DNA of 64,000 nucleotides from Vibrio sp. RE88 (GTDB lineage Bacteria; Pseudomonadota; Gammaproteobacteria; Enterobacterales; Vibrionaceae): NCBI RefSeq assembly GCF_013113835.1, contig NZ_VTYQ01000007.1, positions 62,001 to 126,000 of the forward strand, read 5' to 3'. Positions 45,722 to 53,845 of the stretch are shown here, piece after piece (position 1 is the stretch's first letter; every line of letters starts with the position of its first letter). The position numbers were made by a program, and so were the translations under genes. The notes beneath the pieces were generated by a model. It saw only the letters and a list, made by a program, of their open reading frames with translations. It was not told the DNA's origin and made no database searches.

Positions 45722-45746
45722 TGCTCAACCCAGTGTGGGTTGCGCA
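45722..45746. repeat. Inverted repeat in the deoC leader
   Basis: TGCTCAACCCA and TGGGTTGCGCA pair at 10 of 11 positions around GTG, centred about 45 bp before the deoC start. It could be an operator for a deo regulator or an mRNA hairpin near the ribosome site. No T-run follows. Confidence 0.5.
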
Positions 45747-45944
45747 GTCATTAATGAACGGACTTGGTTCCCTGAAGACTTAGGAACAAACAGCGAATTT
45801 GCCCCCAATTGCTATCCTTGTCACCGCACAGTACCAGTTTGGTCTATGGCACAACAATCTGCGATTGCGGTGTCTAACGGTATCTGTAGCCAATTGCCCA
45901 ATGTACAGGCAACGCTACAACCAACGCCAATCATACTCCTTGTA

Positions 45945-46121
45945 TTAACAGGCGCTAGCTAAAAACTTCTCAATAATCCATTGATAAGTTACGCCACCAA
46001 GCTCAATCCTAACAACGCCGGCACACCAAAATACTGGTGAAATGGGCATGGATAGCTTAATAGCAGAAAACAGGACTCCAACGACTAAGCCCGTGAGGGC
46101 TGCGAGGAAAACTCCATTCAT
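45945..46121 (-). CDS. XapX/DUF1427-like small membrane protein
   Basis: The 58-residue protein starts at ATG 46119-46121 and has an N-terminal hydrophobic helix with GLVVGVLFSAIKL, then PISPVFWCAG and LGGVTYQWI. This resembles the XapX (DUF1427) family of short two-helix proteins, whose members often sit beside nucleoside genes. The second helix carries Cys, Arg and Glu (WCAGVVRIELGG) where glycine or hydrophobic residues are expected, so it may be diverging. It lies between nupC and deoC on the same strand. A perfect TATAAT is 32 bp upstream. Confidence 0.6.
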   Translation of the reverse strand: MNGVFLAALTGLVVGVLFSAIKLSMPISPVFWCAGVVRIELGGVTYQWIIEKFLASAC

Positions 46122-46152
46122 GAGTTTTACCCTACTCTCTATATTTACATAC

Positions 46153-46158
46153 ATTATA
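46153..46158 (-). promoter_or_regulatory. -10 element upstream of the XapX-like gene and deo operon
   Basis: A perfect TATAAT on the minus strand with no good -35, as expected of an activator-dependent promoter. Confidence 0.45.
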
Positions 46159-46194
46159 GATATTCGTCGCAGAACTGTAGTGGCTCATAGAGCG

Positions 46195-46205
46195 CAAACG
46201 GTTTG
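46195..46205. promoter_or_regulatory. LacI-family half-site pair upstream of the deo promoter
   Basis: CAAACGGTTTG is an odd-centred inverted repeat (5+1+5), inside GCGCAAACGGTTTG. It lies about 42 bp upstream of the TATAAT. It is PurR/CytR-like in look, but the regulator is not identified. Confidence 0.35.
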
Positions 46206-46395
46206 TATCTCAAAAAAGATTCCGTGCAACGTTTGTTCAATCTTCATGACCGACAAACGCTATGAATCCAGTTGTCTGAATCCACTCCAGACTCATCTCG
46301 AATCAAGCCAAACACTCAACCTGCTTGTATTCGAGCCTTTCCCTGCCAAGAGCCTACTAACAGGCTTAGGAAGCAATAATCAGGGAAAGAAAAAC

Positions 46396-46440
46396 AAAAA
46401 AGCCCCGTAGCACACAAACGTGTGTCTACGGGGCTTTTTA
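46396..46440. terminator. Terminator after nupC (bidirectional form)
   Basis: AAAAGCCCCGTAG and CTACGGGGCTTTT form a 13-bp stem whose loop itself contains CACACAAACGTGTG. It ends nupC and isolates it from the XapX-deo operon. Confidence 0.88.
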
Positions 46441-46473
46441 AAACGGCGTCTATATAATCTTTCGCTTACTTAA

Positions 46474-47736
46474 TTAGAAAGATAGGAAGAAGCCAGCGAT
46501 TGTCGCCGCCATTAGGTTAGATAGCGTACCAGCACAAACCGCTTTAACACCCATACGAGCGATGTCGTGACGACGGTTTGGAGCTAGACCACCTAGACCA
46601 CCTAGTAGAATCGCAATAGAAGAAAGGTTTGCGAAACCACATAGAGCGAACGAGATAATAGCGGCTGTCTTAGTAGACATTACTTCACCCGTTGCTGGGA
46701 CAACTTGTGCTGCGTCACCAACGTAAGGTACGAAGTTTAGGTAAGCTACGAATTCGTTAACAACCAGTTTCTGACCGATGAACGAGCCAGCAAGCGTTGC
46801 TTCTTCCCATGGCACACCGATTAGGAATGCTAGAGGCGAGAAGATGTAGCCTAGTAGAATTTCAAGAGTTAGCTCAGGCATACCGAACCAACCGCCAACG
46901 CCACCTAGGATACCGTTAATAAGTGCGATTAGACCGATGAACGCTAGTAGCATTGCACCAACGTTTAGAGCAAGCTGTAGACCAACAGAAGCACCACCAG
47001 CCGCTGCATCGATAACGTTAGCAGGCTTGTCGTCGCCACCGTCGATGTCGCCACCTAGCTCTTCATCTGGAGCGTCAGTTTCTGGCTTGATGATCTTAGC
47101 GAATAGTAGACCACCAGGTGCTGCCATGAATGATGCAGCAACTAGGTACTCTAGAGGAACACCCATAGAAGCGTAACCAGCTAGTACACCACCAGCAACA
47201 GAGGCAAGACCACCACACATTACAGCGAATAGCTCAGATTGCGTCATCTTAGGAACAAACGGACGAACCACTAGAGGTGCTTCAGTTTGACCTACGAAAA
47301 TGTTCGCTGCTGCAGACATTGATTCCGCACGTGAAGTGCCAAGTGCTTTCTGTAGACCACCACCAAGAATCTTGATTACCCACTGCATAACACCTACGTA
47401 ATAAAGTACAGAGATAAGTGCAGAGAAGAAGATTAGCGTTGGAAGTACCTGGAACGCGAAAATGAAGCCAATACCGTCAACTGAGAAGTTAACTAGGCTG
47501 CCAAATAGAAAACCAGTACCGTCTTTACCGTAGTCGATTACATTCTGTACGCCAGCAGAGAAGCCAGCTAGAAGGTCACGACCCCATGGTACGTAAAGAA
47601 CGAAACCACCGATGATGAATTGGATAGCAAATGCGCCACCCACAGTTCTTAGATTGATAGCTTTGCGGTTATCAGACAGTAGTAATGCAATTCCTAGCAA
47701 TACTGCCATACCGACTAGGCTCATAAACAGGCTCAT
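46474..47736 (-). CDS. nupC: Concentrative nucleoside:Na+ symporter NupC (CNT family)
   Basis: The 420-residue inner-membrane protein is closely similar to V. cholerae vcCNT, whose structure is known. Nucleoside-binding motifs are visible: GQTEAPLVVRPF and FALCGFANLSSIAI. It imports pyrimidine and adenine nucleosides with Na+, feeding the deo enzymes encoded next to it. A stretch of acidic residues (PDEELGGDIDGGDD) near residue 230 is the interfacial loop. A TATAAT and a CRP-like site lie upstream. Confidence 0.95.
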   Translation of the reverse strand: MSLFMSLVGMAVLLGIALLLSDNRKAINLRTVGGAFAIQFIIGGFVLYVPWGRDLLAGFSAGVQNVIDYGKDGTGFLFGSLVNFSVDGIGFIFAFQVLPTLIFFSALISVLYYVGVMQWVIKILGGGLQKALGTSRAESMSAAANIFVGQTEAPLVVRPFVPKMTQSELFAVMCGGLASVAGGVLAGYASMGVPLEYLVAASFMAAPGGLLFAKIIKPETDAPDEELGGDIDGGDDKPANVIDAAAGGASVGLQLALNVGAMLLAFIGLIALINGILGGVGGWFGMPELTLEILLGYIFSPLAFLIGVPWEEATLAGSFIGQKLVVNEFVAYLNFVPYVGDAAQVVPATGEVMSTKTAAIISFALCGFANLSSIAILLGGLGGLAPNRRHDIARMGVKAVCAGTLSNLMAATIAGFFLSF

Positions 47737-47880
47737 AGTTTATGATTTCCTTATATGTTATTTGTTGGCGTGTTACAAAATGGAGCTCTAAAGCGGAGGC
47801 AATTATACTCATCCGTCCAATGATAAAGTAATGCTGCCTTCACAGTTTCTAATAAGATTCATCATGCGTTCACTCATTTA

Positions 47881-47896
47881 CGTGAAGGAGATCACT
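47881..47896. promoter_or_regulatory. CRP-like site upstream of nupC
   Basis: CGTGAAGGAGATCACT matches GTGA-N6-TCAC exactly in the inner positions. Its centre is about 93 bp before the start expected from the TATAAT near 47805, a position used by CRP on the right face of DNA. Confidence 0.5.
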
Positions 47897-47940
47897 CTTC
47901 TTCATTCTGTAACTCATAAAAAGAACATTTTCTTTAGAAA

Positions 47941-48714
47941 CTATTCACAAATACCGAACGCCGAATTGCTATTTTTCCAAACGTTTTCAGCAATCGTTTG
48001 CTCAGTAATACCCTTCAGTTTTGCAAGGCAGGACAAGGTTTGAGCTAACATTTCCGGATGATTAGGTTTGCCTTGATGACCATAAAGGGGCATGTCAGGT
48101 GCATCCGTTTCCAGCACAATACATTCAAGAGGTAAATCTATCACCGCTTGGCGCGTTTTCTGGGCTCTTGGGTAAGTTATAACGCCCCCAATACCAATAT
48201 AAAAACCCAACTCGACAAACTGCATTGCCTGCTGATAGCTCCCCGAAAAGCCATGTAAAACCCCACCGTAAGGAAATTTATGGCGCTTCAGCAACTGAAG
48301 AACCGAATTGTGGGTTTTTCTCGCGTGAAGGATTAGCGGCAACTTGAGTGTTTTCGCCAGTTCAATCTGAGCAATAAACACCTGTCGTTGTATCTCTTCG
48401 TCAACATCGACCATCGCATCTAAGCCACATTCACCAATAGCTTTACAACGTTCAAGCTTTGTTTCAAACAAAGCGCGTAACTCTGGTAAATGCTGCTGGC
48501 TGGCTGCCGTTAGAAAATAGGGGTGCATCCCCAGCGCAATATAAAGAGATGAATATGAAGAAGACAGTGAGATTAATTGCTGCCAATTGGAGGGGCCAAT
48601 GGCCGGAATCATGAACCGCTCAACACCTGTTCGCTTGGCCCGTTGAAGTTGAGCAGGGAAATCATCGGAAAAAGGGGGGAAATCGAAATGGCAATGGGTA
48701 TCAAAAAGGCGCAT
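47941..48714 (-). CDS. TatD-family hydrolase YjjV
   Basis: The 257-residue metal-dependent hydrolase has the TatD motif DTHCHFD at the N-terminus, and GECGLDAMVDVDEE, HARKTH and VLETDAPDMPL metal sites. It resembles YjjV more than TatD itself. Its ATG overlaps the stop of the DUF5363 gene by one base, so the two are coupled with yaaA upstream. Confidence 0.88.
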   Translation of the reverse strand: MRLFDTHCHFDFPPFSDDFPAQLQRAKRTGVERFMIPAIGPSNWQQLISLSSSYSSLYIALGMHPYFLTAASQQHLPELRALFETKLERCKAIGECGLDAMVDVDEEIQRQVFIAQIELAKTLKLPLILHARKTHNSVLQLLKRHKFPYGGVLHGFSGSYQQAMQFVELGFYIGIGGVITYPRAQKTRQAVIDLPLECIVLETDAPDMPLYGHQGKPNHPEMLAQTLSCLAKLKGITEQTIAENVWKNSNSAFGICE

Positions 48715-48863
48715 TATCGCTGCGCCTTTTTATTGGATAGAGAAGCTTGATGAACGGGGTCTGTGCGATAAGGAACACAGCTGCGTTTATTCTCCGGTGT
48801 CAGCCCCATCGACTGACACCACGCATCGTATCGCGCAATCCACTGTTTAAACCAAGCTAGCAT
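48714..48863 (-). CDS. DUF5363-like small protein (49 residues)
   Basis: A short ORF starts at ATG 48861-48863, after AAAGGAATC, and ends TAA overlapping the next ATG. It reads MLAWFKQWIARYDAWCQSMG at the start and has RSCVPYRTDP further on. I recognise this as the DUF5363 family found in vibrios; the function is unknown. An amphipathic N-terminal helix rich in Trp suggests membrane contact. It sits 12 bp after yaaA and is coupled to tatD/yjjV. Confidence 0.8.
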   Translation of the reverse strand: MLAWFKQWIARYDAWCQSMGLTPENKRSCVPYRTDPVHQASLSNKKAQR

Positions 48864-48875
48864 CTGTTGATTCCT

Positions 48876-49649
48876 TTATTGCTCTTCGCGTTTAAAGACC
48901 AATTCGGTCGGTGAAGACTCATCCTCAACAAAATAATAGCCTGCCGTGTCAAACTTAGTCAGATCCGCGACGCTCTCGATACGATTCTCAATGATGTAGC
49001 GCGCCATCATGCCACGCGCTTTCTTCGCATAGAAGCTGATCACCTTGTACTGACCATTTTTGCAATCTTTGAAAATTGGCGTAATCACCTGAGCATCCAG
49101 CGATTTTGGTTTTACGGCTTTAAAGTACTCGTTTGAAGCCAGGTTAATCAGAACATTATCACCTTGTTCTACAATGGCTTGATTAATCTTGTCAGTAATC
49201 ACATTACCCCAGAACTGATACAGGTTACTGCCTTTTTCATTGGCAAGTTTCGTCCCCATTTCCAGACGGTAAGGCTGCATCAAATCAAGCGGTTTAAGTA
49301 GACCATATAAACCAGACAACATGCGTAAGTGCTGTTGAGCATAATCAAAGTCATCGTCCGACAAACTTTGTGCGTCTAAGCCCGTGTACACATCGCCTTT
49401 AAAAGCCAGAATCGCTTGGCGTGAGTTCTCCGTCGTAAACGTCTCACTCCACTCCTGAAAACGACCAACGTTCAGGTCAGCGATCTTATCACTGACTTTC
49501 ATCAAGCTCGCGACATCGGCAGGCGTCAGCTTACGGCACACATCAATCAGTTGTTTTGAGTACTCGATCAGTTCTGGCTGAGTAAATTTCTCTGTGGCCA
49601 GTGGTGATTCGTAATCTAAGGTTTTCGCTGGTGAAACGACGATTAGCAT
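48876..49649 (-). CDS. yaaA: Peroxide stress protein YaaA
   Basis: The 257-residue DUF328 protein begins MLIVVSPAKTLDYESPL and has the conserved LSGLYGLLKPLDLMQPYRLEMG and SFYAKKARGMMARY stretches. YaaA limits free iron and so reduces Fenton damage during peroxide stress; it is reported to bind DNA. It leads the yaaA-DUF5363-yjjV operon. Confidence 0.92.
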   Translation of the reverse strand: MLIVVSPAKTLDYESPLATEKFTQPELIEYSKQLIDVCRKLTPADVASLMKVSDKIADLNVGRFQEWSETFTTENSRQAILAFKGDVYTGLDAQSLSDDDFDYAQQHLRMLSGLYGLLKPLDLMQPYRLEMGTKLANEKGSNLYQFWGNVITDKINQAIVEQGDNVLINLASNEYFKAVKPKSLDAQVITPIFKDCKNGQYKVISFYAKKARGMMARYIIENRIESVADLTKFDTAGYYFVEDESSPTELVFKREEQ

Positions 49650-49691
49650 GGCTTTACTCTATCCGTTCTGTTTTTGTTGGCTATAGGTTAC

Positions 49692-49725
49692 AAAAAAAGC
49701 CATGCAATGTCTGCATGGCTTTTTG
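49692..49725. terminator. Terminator between yaaA and the alanine symporter
   Basis: AAAAAGCCATGCA pairs with TGCATGGCTTTTT. It ends the symporter transcript on the minus strand. Confidence 0.85.
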
Positions 49726-49753
49726 AATCGTTTTAATAGGCAAAAGTTATAAC

Positions 49754-49891
49754 CTAAATAATTGGAGCTGTAGCTAGGCGGCAATTCAATTCAGCCCTAT
49801 GAGCATAGTTTTCCCTATGTGATTAGGGCGGCCGGCGCTCCGGGGAATTTATGCGGCCAACGACGCTACGGCTTCAAGAAAGACGGTTATA
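49754..49891. repeat. Vibrio hairpin repeat, copy 2, downstream of the alanine symporter
   Basis: About 138 bp related to copy 1: TAGCTAGGCGGCAA, GCCCTATGAGCATAG, then CTATGTGATTAGGGC and GCGGCCAACGACGCTACGGC. The GCCCTA/TAGGGC pair replaces TTCCTA/TAGGAT of copy 1, so the stem is kept by a compensating change. It has a G+C-rich insert (GGCCGGCGCTCCGG) in the right arm. Like copy 1 it begins directly after a stop codon, here of the symporter gene, and in the same orientation. Confidence 0.72.
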
Positions 49892-51322
49892 TTAATCTTT
49901 TTTGCTCTGATCCCAGATACCATCCTCAAGCTGAGATTTCAGCTCAGGAAAATCGTTCGAATCAAATGTTGGCACTTTGCCTTCTTTTAACTGACGGTTG
50001 TAATCTTTTGCCAGTTTAATCACGATGCCAGAAAGCAGCAGGATCGCCACCAAGTTGACAATCGCCATCATGCCCATGGAGACATCTGCCAGCGCCCAAA
50101 CGATAGGTAGTGACGCAACGGCACCAAACATCACCATCGCCAGTACAACCAGACGGAACACGCCTAGACCTGCTTTATGGTTATGCTCAAGGAAAATAAG
50201 GTTTGTTTCCGCGTATGAGTAGTTGGCAATGATAGACGTAAAGGCGAAGAAGAAAATCGCCACAGCAACAAAGATACCGCCCCACGAACCCACCTGAGAG
50301 CTCAACGCTGCTTGAGTCAGCTCAATACCCGTGATCTCACCATGCGGTACGTATTCACCGGACATCAGGATAATCGCCACCGTCGCTGAACAGATCACGA
50401 TAGTGTCCATAAACACACCTAACATCTGAACATAGCCCTGAGACGCAGGGTGTGGCGGATAAGGTGTTGCTGATGCTGCTGCGTTTGGCGCGGAACCCAT
50501 ACCAGCTTCGTTTGAGAACAGGCCGCGTTTGATGCCGTTAATCATTGCCTGGGCAATTGCGTAACCTAGACCACCCGCCGCTGCTTCTTGCAGACCAAAG
50601 GCACTCTTGAAGATCAAGCTCAGCACCGCTGGCAGCTTGTCGATATTCATAAACATAACGAACAGCGCCAGTATTAGGTAAAGCAGTGCCATCGCAGGAA
50701 CAATCATTTCTGCTACGCGAGCGATACGCTTGATACCACCAAAGATAACCACAGCAGATAACAAAACAACGGCAATACCAACATAGGTTTCATCCCAACC
50801 AAATGCCGTATTCATTGCACCAGCAATTGAGTTAGCTTGAACCGCGTTAAATACCAAACCAAAAGCGATGATCAGGAAGATTGAGAACAATACGCCCATC
50901 CAGCGCATGCCCAAACCTTTCTCCATGTAGTACGCAGGACCACCACGGTAGTTACCGTCATCATCTTTGGTTTTGTATAACTGCGCCAATGTACTCTCGG
51001 CAAACGACGTTGCCATACCCAGCATGGCGATCAGCCACATCCAGAAAATTGCACCTGGGCCACCAGCCGTCAGAGCAACAGCAACACCCGCCATGTTACC
51101 TGTACCCACACGGGCAGCTAGGCTAGTACACAAAGCTTGGAATGATGAGATACCTGCTTTATCCGCTTTACGGCTGTTCTTAAGTACCGAAAACATGTGG
51201 CCAAAATGGCGGAACTGGATAAAGCCCAGTCTGAATGTGAAGTACACACCGACACCGACTAGGAGATAAACAAGAATAGAGCCCCAAAGTAGGTCATTCA
51301 TCAAATTAATTAAATCTGTCAT
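49892..51322 (-). CDS. Alanine/glycine:Na+ symporter (AGCS family)
   Basis: The start is ATG 51320-51322, after GAGGATCTT, giving 476 residues; the frame is open 35 codons further but without a ribosome site. The family signature GLFSNEAGMGSAPNAAASA is present, and about 11 membrane segments can be seen. It imports alanine or glycine with Na+. The gene is monocistronic. Confidence 0.9.
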   Translation of the reverse strand: MTDLINLMNDLLWGSILVYLLVGVGVYFTFRLGFIQFRHFGHMFSVLKNSRKADKAGISSFQALCTSLAARVGTGNMAGVAVALTAGGPGAIFWMWLIAMLGMATSFAESTLAQLYKTKDDDGNYRGGPAYYMEKGLGMRWMGVLFSIFLIIAFGLVFNAVQANSIAGAMNTAFGWDETYVGIAVVLLSAVVIFGGIKRIARVAEMIVPAMALLYLILALFVMFMNIDKLPAVLSLIFKSAFGLQEAAAGGLGYAIAQAMINGIKRGLFSNEAGMGSAPNAAASATPYPPHPASQGYVQMLGVFMDTIVICSATVAIILMSGEYVPHGEITGIELTQAALSSQVGSWGGIFVAVAIFFFAFTSIIANYSYAETNLIFLEHNHKAGLGVFRLVVLAMVMFGAVASLPIVWALADVSMGMMAIVNLVAILLLSGIVIKLAKDYNRQLKEGKVPTFDSNDFPELKSQLEDGIWDQSKKD

Positions 51323-52026
51323 AAGATCCTCGTAGTGAGTTTTCGCTGATCTCTGCTTCCCAGCCTTCCATCCAGTTGCAAACCAAGTGTCAATTCTGCT
51401 TAGTATTATTGTGTAATTATTGTGCAACTCAGATATGTAAAACGCGCCTCATGCTTCCATTTTACGTACCAGCGTATTTTTTGACGGGCGGATAATGCAG
51501 TCAAGAATATCAAAAATCAATATGCAACCCAATTAATATTATTGTTATTTTTCACTATAAAATCACCATTAGTTAACACAAAAAAGAACATAAAAACCAC
51601 AAATACAGAACATTAACATCAAAATTTAACAACAATACAGAACAGGCAACTCCATATGAAATGACATAGCCTCAAATATTTGACACTCCTTTGTCACCAA
51701 GGACTGAGGGAAGAGTTTGCCCAGACATTCAAATTGCAAAATCAGTTACTCAACTACTCTAAATAAATCTAATTGCATAGCAAAACGAACCGCTGATTTT
51801 TCACACACCGCGTTAACATTCATTTTTTCAGAATTTAATCGTTTTCGGTAAGTCGTTCGAACAAAAAAACACCAATCAACGCCCATTTTTCTGTGAAGCA
51901 AAGTCTAAAACAGCGTGAAAACTTCATTAAATCGTAACAAATGAGAAACGAATCAAAGTTACTCTCCAAACGGAATGGTATTTAAACAGTACCCCTTCAA
52001 AGAGTAATAATTAAAAGAGGTAGCTT
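51323..52026. other. A+T-rich intergenic region without a gene
   Basis: About 700 bp between divergent genes. I see only promoter-like A+T-rich DNA, including ATTATTGTG repeated directly at about 51410-51425 and several TTGACA-like boxes. No convincing ORF, tRNA or terminator-bounded small RNA is present. Confidence 0.5.
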
Positions 52027-52209
52027 ATGGAAGGCTTAAACTTTGAAGAAATCATGGAAATGGATTTTCCAAAAACTCGGGCAACACGCTCTAAACCTGC
52101 AAAGCGTAAATGGCGAGAAATCGAAGCAATAAAGGATAGGCAGAGGCTTCAACGCGAATTAAAAGATATGGACATCGGATTCGACGATATCGACAACCTA
52201 GATTACTGA
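52027..52209 (+). CDS. DUF3545-like small protein
   Basis: The 60-residue protein starts after AAAAGAGGTAGCTT and is followed by a terminator, so it is a real single-gene unit. It is acidic at both ends, with a basic middle (SKPAKRKWREIEAIKDRQR) likely to form a helix. It matches the DUF3545 family of unknown function. Charge pattern and size suggest a nucleic-acid- or protein-binding adaptor, which is only a guess. Confidence 0.78.
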   Translation: MEGLNFEEIMEMDFPKTRATRSKPAKRKWREIEAIKDRQRLQRELKDMDIGFDDIDNLDY

Positions 52210-52212
52210 CAT

Positions 52213-52243
52213 TAAAAAAGAGGCGCTTATGCGCCTCTTTTTG
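52213..52243 (+). terminator. Terminator after the DUF3545 gene
   Basis: AAAGAGGCGC pairs with GCGCCTCTTT and T-runs follow. Confidence 0.88.
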
Positions 52244-52262
52244 TTTACCGATATCTAGGGTG

Positions 52263-52814
52263 TCAGACACACTCTTGATCGACTTGCCTAATGCGTTGCG
52301 CTAATTGCTGATACTGCTCAGCAATGGTGTCACCAAAAACAGGGTCGTCTTCCGTGACGCTCCAACGTTTTTCGACGGCTTGCCAATCGTGCAAAGTGAA
52401 TCTCTTATTAATGAGAGGCAATATGGACTGCTCTTCAAGATCTAAGTGACGTTTTTGCGTCAGGATAAAATCTTCGAGTTGCTGTACAAACAGGTCTTGA
52501 GGGACTACTGCATCTTGGAGGATCATATCGACGGTATCGAGAAAAGAATGAGTCCGTTGCGATAGTGCCTCATGCTCAAGTTCAAGATTTTCGATATCCG
52601 TGTGATGGCCGTAATGCTCTAAGTAATAGTGGTAGAGAATATCCTCTTTAGGGTGATGGACACGCTCAGAGTGGTGAGCCAGATAGTCCACTATTTCTCT
52701 CACCAAGCTGTAATTGATGGTCTGTTCTTTCTTTAGTAAGGCAATCTTTTGCCTCAATACTGCCAGCAACCGAACCATGTAACCGTGCTCTCGCCGTATC
52801 CTTTCAATCATCAT
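52263..52814 (-). CDS. Hemerythrin-like HHE domain protein
   Basis: The 183-residue helical protein has the His/Glu pattern of HHE domains: REHGYMVRLL near the N-terminus, VHHPKEDILYHYY in the middle and HLDLEEQSILP near residue 140. It probably binds a di-iron site and could sense or store oxygen, nitric oxide or iron. It is single, between DUF3545 and ung. Confidence 0.82.
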   Translation of the reverse strand: MMIERIRREHGYMVRLLAVLRQKIALLKKEQTINYSLVREIVDYLAHHSERVHHPKEDILYHYYLEHYGHHTDIENLELEHEALSQRTHSFLDTVDMILQDAVVPQDLFVQQLEDFILTQKRHLDLEEQSILPLINKRFTLHDWQAVEKRWSVTEDDPVFGDTIAEQYQQLAQRIRQVDQECV

Positions 52815-52914
52815 AGCGCTTCTCCTTTAACACCTACTTTTAGTAAGTGTATATAAGAAGCACCATTCAAGTCTTGATATTGCTCGAAAATTGAGCAATT
52901 AACTTCAGAGAAGG

Positions 52915-53601
52915 CTACACACTGACCTGAGCGGGAAGATGCCAGTCGATCGTTGGTTTACCTTGTGATTTAAGAATTTGATTTGCTTGAGAAAAGTGCC
53001 CACAACCGAAGAATCCACGATGCGCTGACAACGGGGAAGGATGTGGCGCAGCTAATACATGGTGCTTATTGCGATCGATAAAACGCCCTTTCTTTTGCGC
53101 ATGAGAGCCCCAAAGCAAAAACACCACGCCAGACTGATGCTGATTAACCGCTTCAATGACTTTGTCGGTAAAGGCTTCCCAACCAGTTTTGGAATGCGAA
53201 TGGGCTTTTCCCTGTTCGACCGTAAGAACAGTGTTGAGTAACAGAACACCTTGCTCAGCCCAGCTTTGAAGGTAACCATGCGCCGGAATCTGAAAACCAT
53301 CAATGTCCTGTGCTAACTCTTTATACATATTGACTAAAGAGGGAGGAGTCTTGATACCTGGTAAAACAGAGAAACACAGACCATGAGCCTGTCGAGGGCC
53401 GTGATAAGGATCCTGTCCCAGAATCACGACTTTCACATCATTGAACTCAGTCGCCCGAAAGGCATTAAACACATCTTTTGCCGGGGGAAAGATCGCTTTA
53501 CCTGCTGCCCTTTCCGATTCAACAAAATTTAACGTCTGCTGAAAATAGTCCTGCTGCTTTTCAGCCCCAATGACGTCTTGCCATGTCAGTGATGGGGTCA
53601 T
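52915..53601 (-). CDS. ung: Uracil-DNA glycosylase
   Basis: The 228-residue family 1 enzyme removes uracil from DNA. The water-activating motif GQDPYHGPRQAHGLCF (catalytic Asp64) and the HPSPLSAHRGF loop with the catalytic His are intact. It is close to nfo, so the next step of base excision repair is encoded nearby. Confidence 0.96.
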   Translation of the reverse strand: MTPSLTWQDVIGAEKQQDYFQQTLNFVESERAAGKAIFPPAKDVFNAFRATEFNDVKVVILGQDPYHGPRQAHGLCFSVLPGIKTPPSLVNMYKELAQDIDGFQIPAHGYLQSWAEQGVLLLNTVLTVEQGKAHSHSKTGWEAFTDKVIEAVNQHQSGVVFLLWGSHAQKKGRFIDRNKHHVLAAPHPSPLSAHRGFFGCGHFSQANQILKSQGKPTIDWHLPAQVSV

Positions 53602-53675
53602 GTTTTGTTCCTTCTGCTATTTACGCTCAAGCAATTGTCGCAAAAAGTCATGAAGGAACAAAGCGATAAAGTGAA

Positions 53676-53780
53676 CTAGCTTTTTTGTGGAATCCGATAA
53701 TGCCCCTGCCCCGTCACATGGCGATTAGGAACAGGAAGGCGTGTCGAGCGAGCGGTAGTGTAAAAAGAAGTGTAAGGCAT
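53676..53780 (-). CDS. Possible 34-residue protein between ung and nfo
   Basis: An ATG at 53778-53780 follows AAGGATGCCACT, a fair Shine-Dalgarno. The ORF reads MPYTSFYTTARSTRLPVPNR at its start and ends IPQKS. It is basic and rich in Thr, Arg, Tyr and Pro. I do not recognise it. The frame on the other strand here looks like a shadow. Conservation in other vibrios would settle it. Confidence 0.4.
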   Translation of the reverse strand: MPYTSFYTTARSTRLPVPNRHVTGQGHYRIPQKS

Positions 53781-53845
53781 AGTGGCATCCTTGTTTGTCT
53801 GAGTACCTACACTCACTATGAAAAATTAGTGCCACTTTTAAACAG

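Noticed and set aside
45735..45962. 75-codon plus-strand frame upstream of deoC
   Set aside because: It runs antisense across the deoC leader and the end of the XapX-like gene and resembles no family.
45945..45962. TAACAGGCGCTAG resembling an integron attC end
   Set aside because: No matching partner half and no cassette layout nearby; it is the 3' end of the XapX-like gene.
46042..46410. 122-codon plus-strand frame
   Set aside because: It covers the XapX-like gene antisense and enters the nupC terminator.
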